Shown in pieces: positions 6,615 through 9,409 of a stretch of 9,409 nucleotides of DNA. Positions within the stretch are counted from its first letter, which is position 1. Each line of letters starts with the position of its first letter. This stretch comes from Flavobacteria bacterium RIFCSPLOWO2_12_FULL_31_7 (lineage in GTDB: Bacteria; Bacteroidota; Bacteroidia; Flavobacteriales; Flavobacteriaceae), in the NCBI GenBank assembly GCA_001800945.1, contig MGWJ01000064.1, forward strand, positions 1-9,409. The letters run 5' to 3'. The position numbers were made by a program, and so were the translations under genes. The notes under the pieces are model-generated. The model searched no databases. It was not told the origin of the DNA and saw only the letters and a program-made list of their open reading frames with translations.

Positions 6615-7022
6615 ATGTTACAGCTTTTAGATTTTACTGGAGAAAATATTATTGCTACAAGAGCGAATGACTTATTGGGTATTAAAGATTATGAAAAAAT
6701 TCATCCGTTTATTCATAATATTATAAGCACTGGTAGAAAAGTGCGATGGTATTTTGAAATGGATGATGGCTCTGGTTCAGATTCGACTGGTTTTTGGGAA
6801 GACGGTATAATTGAAATTGATTATGGCAATATGAAATTTACTCATTCCGATGATATAGAAACTATTGCAATTGTGGGTGATAAAAAGTGGGAAAAGTGTA
6901 TGCTTTCAATAATGAAACCATTTACAAAGGCAAATCTGAGATATTTTGAATTATCGGAAAAAGAAAAAGCGAAAGAATGGATTATAAATGAAGTAAAATC
7001 GAACGAAATTATAACTAAATAA
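6615..7022 (+). CDS. SpoIIAA-like (STAS/SEC14-type) domain protein
   Basis: The 135-residue soluble protein has no signal or membrane helix. The pattern fits the SpoIIAA-like family: a short strand 'NIIATRANDLLGIKDYEKI' at the N-terminus, a helix, a strand 'KVRWYFEMDD' (42-51), an amphipathic middle with F60-W61-E-D, and the best-kept block I84-A-I-V-G-D-K-K-W-E93. It then runs through P102-F-T-K-A-N-L-R-Y-F-E112 and a C-terminal helix with E121-W122. In this family the domain resembles anti-sigma-factor antagonists and lipid-binding SEC14 folds, but most members have no known role. The gene sits 54 bases after the bestrophin gene and 42 bases before the dehydrogenase gene on the same strand, so co-transcription is possible. 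The family call is by remembered motif. Confidence 0.72.
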   Translation: MLQLLDFTGENIIATRANDLLGIKDYEKIHPFIHNIISTGRKVRWYFEMDDGSGSDSTGFWEDGIIEIDYGNMKFTHSDDIETIAIVGDKKWEKCMLSIMKPFTKANLRYFELSEKEKAKEWIINEVKSNEIITK

Positions 7023-7064
7023 AAATTAGTTTTCTTCCAAATAATATTTATTAAAAATACAAGT

Positions 7065-8462
7065 ATGCAATACAATTTAGCAATTATAGGTTCTGGACCA
7101 GGTGGATATGTAGCCGCAATTAGAGCCGCACAGTTAGGATTAACTGTTGCCATCATCGAAAAATACAGTACTTTAGGGGGAACTTGTCTTAATGTAGGAT
7201 GTATTCCATCAAAGTCATTACTCGATAGTTCCGAGCATTTTTTTAACGCAACACATACATTTGCCGAACATGGTATAAAAATAGGTGCTTTAGAAGCCGA
7301 TATTGTACAAATGGTAACTCGCAAAAATGGGGTAATCAAAAAAATTAATGACGGAATTAATTATTTGATGCAAAAAAACAAAATTACAGTTTACAATGGT
7401 TTAGGTTCTTTTACAGATAAAAATACCATTAAAATTATAAAAACTGACAATACAGAAGAAAGCATAACTGCCGACAATGTTATTATTGCAACAGGTTCAA
7501 AACCAACAATTTTACCTTTCATTCCATTAGATAAAAAACGAATTATTACTTCCACAGAGGCATTAAGTCTAAATGAAATTCCTAAAAATCTAATTGTCAT
7601 TGGTGCAGGCGTAATTGGAGCAGAAATGGGTTCGGTATTTGCCAGATTAGGGTCAAAAATTTCCTTCGTTGAATTTGCAGATGCTATGATTCCTACAATG
7701 GATAAAACGATGGGAAAAGAACTGCAAAAATCGATGAAAAAAGATTTCGCACCTAATTTTTACTTCAATCATAAAGTTATAAAAGTTGAGAATACAGGTA
7801 ACGAAGTAATAATATTAGCCGAAATTAACGGACAAACTGTAGAAATAAAAGGCGATTATTGCTTGGTAGCAATAGGCAGAAAGCCTTATACAGAAGGTTT
7901 AAACATAGAAATACTCGGGATTACTTTAGACAAAGGAAAAATACCTGTAAACGAAGCAACATTAGAAACTGATGTAAAAGGCATTTATGCAATTGGCGAT
8001 GTAATTCGTGGAGCAATGCTAGCACACAAAGCATCAGAAGAAGGCGTTTTGGTTGCCGAGATTATTGCAGGTCAAAAACCGCATCTCAACTATAATTTAA
8101 TACCTAACGTAATCTATACTTGGCCCGAAGTTGCCTCTGTAGGTCAAACCGAAGAGCAATTAAAAGAAAAAGGAATAAATTACAAATTAGGAAATTTTCC
8201 TTTTAAAGCGCTAGGTAGAGCCGTAGCCAGTGGAGACGAAGATGGATTAGTAAAAGTATTAGTCGATACAACAACCGATGAAATATTAGGAGTACACATC
8301 ATTGGAGCAAGAGCCGCCGATATGATTTCTGAAGCAGTAACAGCAATGGAATTTAGAGCATCTGCCGAAGATATTATAAGAACAAGTCACGCACATCCAA
8401 CTTACACGGAAGCATTTCGTGAAGCCTGTATGGCATCGGAAAATAGAGCAATTCATATTTAA
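7065..8462 (+). CDS. lpdA: Dihydrolipoyl dehydrogenase (E3, FAD-dependent)
   Basis: This 465-residue flavoprotein reoxidises dihydrolipoyl groups of 2-oxoacid dehydrogenase or glycine-cleavage complexes with NAD+. The N-terminal FAD site is G9-S-G-P-G-G14. The redox disulfide is in G38-G-T-C41-L-N-V-G-C46-I-P-S-K, typical of E3. A second nucleotide-binding motif 'VIGAGVIGAEMGSVF' marks the NAD site, 'YAIGDV' the second FAD contact, and H442-A-H444-P-T-Y-T-E449 the C-terminal catalytic His/Glu pair. The protein ends soon after, with no terminal Cys pair and no N-terminal HMA domain, so it is not a mercuric reductase despite the metal context. No E1 or E2 gene is near, so it may be a second E3 copy or serve other thiol chemistry. 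Start at 7065 places the FAD motif at the normal distance from the N-terminus. Confidence 0.95.
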   Translation: MQYNLAIIGSGPGGYVAAIRAAQLGLTVAIIEKYSTLGGTCLNVGCIPSKSLLDSSEHFFNATHTFAEHGIKIGALEADIVQMVTRKNGVIKKINDGINYLMQKNKITVYNGLGSFTDKNTIKIIKTDNTEESITADNVIIATGSKPTILPFIPLDKKRIITSTEALSLNEIPKNLIVIGAGVIGAEMGSVFARLGSKISFVEFADAMIPTMDKTMGKELQKSMKKDFAPNFYFNHKVIKVENTGNEVIILAEINGQTVEIKGDYCLVAIGRKPYTEGLNIEILGITLDKGKIPVNEATLETDVKGIYAIGDVIRGAMLAHKASEEGVLVAEIIAGQKPHLNYNLIPNVIYTWPEVASVGQTEEQLKEKGINYKLGNFPFKALGRAVASGDEDGLVKVLVDTTTDEILGVHIIGARAADMISEAVTAMEFRASAEDIIRTSHAHPTYTEAFREACMASENRAIHI

Positions 8463-8490
8463 GATTAAAAATTACTGAAACTTTAAAAAT

Positions 8491-8958
8491 ATGGATATAA
8501 AAATTGAATTAATTATAGTTTCCAAACTTATTGTTTCCTTCCTTTTAGGAGCATTCATTGGTTTAGACAGAGAAAGACACGGTAGAGATGCTGGAATAAG
8601 AACTTATGCGGCCGTTTGCATTGGCGCAACATTGTTTACGGCCATTGCAACACATATAATTAATGATACTGGAGCTGCTTCAAGAATTATTGCAAACATT
8701 ATCACTGGAGTGGGTTTTCTTGGAGCTGGTATAATATATCGCAATAACAGTTTAGGAACATCGCATGGATTAACAACTGCAGCTACCGTTTGGTGTACAT
8801 CAGCCGTAGGTGTTGCGGTAGGATTAAATATGTTTATCATAGCAATAGTAGGAGCTTTGGTATTATATTTTTTACTTTCATTACACCATCAAAAATGGTA
8901 TGCAAAATGGAAACAAAAAATGATTCATAAACATGGAGAAGAAAATGAGAATGATTAA
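8491..8958 (+). CDS. MgtC/SapB-family inner-membrane protein
   Basis: The 155-residue protein has about four to five hydrophobic helices. Conserved MgtC blocks are clear: G24-L-D-R-E-R-H-G-R-D-A-G-I-R-T-Y39 after helix 1, 'GVGFLGAGIIYR' (G73-R84), and 'GLTTAATVWCTSAVGVAVG'. It is the short form, ending with a basic, His-bearing tail (LHHQKWYAKWKQKM... IHKHGEENEND) and lacking the C-terminal ACT-like domain of Salmonella MgtC. Family members are tied to growth under low magnesium or acid and to control of F-type ATP synthase in pathogens, but are not proven magnesium transporters. The gene is 28 bases after the dehydrogenase gene and 32 bases before a cation diffusion facilitator gene, a context of cation homeostasis. 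Confidence 0.93.
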   Translation: MDIKIELIIVSKLIVSFLLGAFIGLDRERHGRDAGIRTYAAVCIGATLFTAIATHIINDTGAASRIIANIITGVGFLGAGIIYRNNSLGTSHGLTTAATVWCTSAVGVAVGLNMFIIAIVGALVLYFLLSLHHQKWYAKWKQKMIHKHGEENEND

Positions 8959-8990
8959 TATCAGAAAACTATAATTTGAATAAAATAAAT

Positions 8991-9409
8991 ATGTCAACAG
9001 AAACAACAACAGAAACAACAACATCAGCAGGTAATAAACACAACAAATCGTTAAAAATTGTTTTTACAATAACATTGATATACTTTATTATTGAAGTAAT
9101 TGTAGGGTTTATGTCAAATAGTTTGGCCTTACTTTCAGATGCAGCACACATGTTAACAGATGTAGCAGGTCAGGCATTGGCACTTTTTGCAATTTGGATG
9201 GCTTCTAAACCTCGAAATAGTAAAAAAACGTATGGTTATTTAAGAACTGAAATATTTTCTGCTTTGATTAATGCAATTGTGCTAATATTTATTTCTGGTT
9301 ATATTTTGTATGAAGCCTGGCAAAGATTTCAAGATCCACCAAAAGTAGCAGGATTCTCAATGTTAATTGTTGCTTCAATTGGATTGATAATCAATTTAAT
9401 ATCTATGAA
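8991..9409 (+). CDS. Cation diffusion facilitator (CzcD/ZitB-like) metal exporter, 3' partial
   Basis: The ATG at 8991 opens a frame that runs off the window end after 139 complete codons. After a Thr/Glu-rich start and a basic patch (KHNKSLK), helix 1 is 'IVFTITLIYFIIEVIVGF'. Helix 2 follows as S42-N-S-L-A-L-L-S-D50-A-A-H53-M-L-T-D57, the HxxxD transport site of zinc-type CDF proteins, with further helices after it. 'SKKTYGYLRTEIFSALINA' is the usual CDF loop and helix 3, like the 'TYGWKRAEILAALINA' form seen in CzcD. CDF proteins exchange cytoplasmic Zn2+, Co2+, Cd2+ or Fe2+ for protons. The H rather than D at position 53 favours zinc or cadmium. This is the N-terminal half only, and the cytoplasmic domain is outside the window. 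It likely follows the MgtC-family gene in one transcript (32-base gap). Confidence 0.92.
   Translation, partial: MSTETTTETTTSAGNKHNKSLKIVFTITLIYFIIEVIVGFMSNSLALLSDAAHMLTDVAGQALALFAIWMASKPRNSKKTYGYLRTEIFSALINAIVLIFISGYILYEAWQRFQDPPKVAGFSMLIVASIGLIINLISM
9000..9023 (+). repeat. Two perfect 12-base tandem copies at the start of the CDF gene
   Basis: The unit GAAACAACAACA occurs twice in a row and encodes ETTT-ETTT near the N-terminus. It is in frame, and copy-number change by slippage would only lengthen or shorten a polar tail. Confidence 0.8.

Noticed and set aside
6842..7339. Reverse-strand open frame of 165 codons
   Set aside because: It spans the end of the SpoIIAA-like gene, the gap, and the FAD site of the dehydrogenase gene, both of which have strong family motifs on the + strand.
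7065..8462. Mercuric reductase (MerA), suggested by the MerC/MerP-like neighbours
   Set aside because: It has the E3-type redox motif and C-terminal His-Pro...Glu pair, and lacks the C-terminal Cys pair and N-terminal HMA domain of MerA.
6593..8491. Shared 14-base string AAACTTTAAAAATA before the genes at 6615 and 8491
   Set aside because: It consists almost only of A and T in A/T-rich gaps, sits at different distances from the two starts, and lacks a promoter partner motif.
1..9409. CRISPR arrays, tRNA or rRNA genes, insertion sequences
   Set aside because: No spaced direct repeats, tRNA-like cloverleaf, rRNA sequence or transposase motifs were seen on either strand.

Overview
The window is AT-rich and every supported gene is on the + strand. 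It looks like Bacteroidota, most likely Flavobacteriia: starts sit in A/T-rich leaders without Shine-Dalgarno sequences, signal peptides end in the 'SAQ/TAQ' style, lipoproteins begin with an 'SC-N' lipobox, and the heavy-metal RND pump runs in one open frame into its outer-membrane factor, an arrangement I recall from this phylum. The species cannot be named from the sequence alone.

Region 1 (1-4000) is a transition-metal efflux and handling operon. It holds the C-terminal end of a CusA/CzcA-type RND pump joined in frame to a TolC/CusC-type outer-membrane factor. A CusB/CzcB-type periplasmic adaptor with a histidine-rich insert follows, then a small lipoprotein with a heavy-metal-binding domain and a His-rich tail. 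Next come a MerC-like membrane protein carrying a C-terminal GDCCVxC cysteine domain and a secreted MerP/HMA-like protein. Gaps are 11-40 bases, so co-transcription is likely. The pump would export metal across both membranes, the lipoprotein and MerP-like protein would bind it in the periplasm, and the MerC-like protein could move it across the inner membrane. No mercuric reductase, MerT or regulator is present, so the metal is not fixed by the window; Cu/Ag, Zn/Cd/Co and Hg are all open.

Region 2 (4036-7022) holds an unrecognised two-helix membrane protein, a major facilitator transporter, a 237-base gap with possible gene debris and a candidate promoter, a bestrophin-family channel, and a SpoIIAA-like (STAS/SEC14-type) protein. 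The transporter and channel genes look somewhat richer in G/C than the metal genes before them, which suggests a mosaic origin.

Region 3 (7065-9409) holds a complete dihydrolipoyl dehydrogenase, an MgtC/SapB-family membrane protein, and the start of a cation diffusion facilitator (CDF) cut by the window edge. The CDF returns the theme to divalent metal export.

Most of this is a recognisable metal-resistance island built from known families. The parts most worth a second look are the pump/outer-membrane-factor fusion with its internal signal peptide, the MerC-GDCCVxC fusion, and the grouping of several different Cys/His-rich metal binders without a local regulator.
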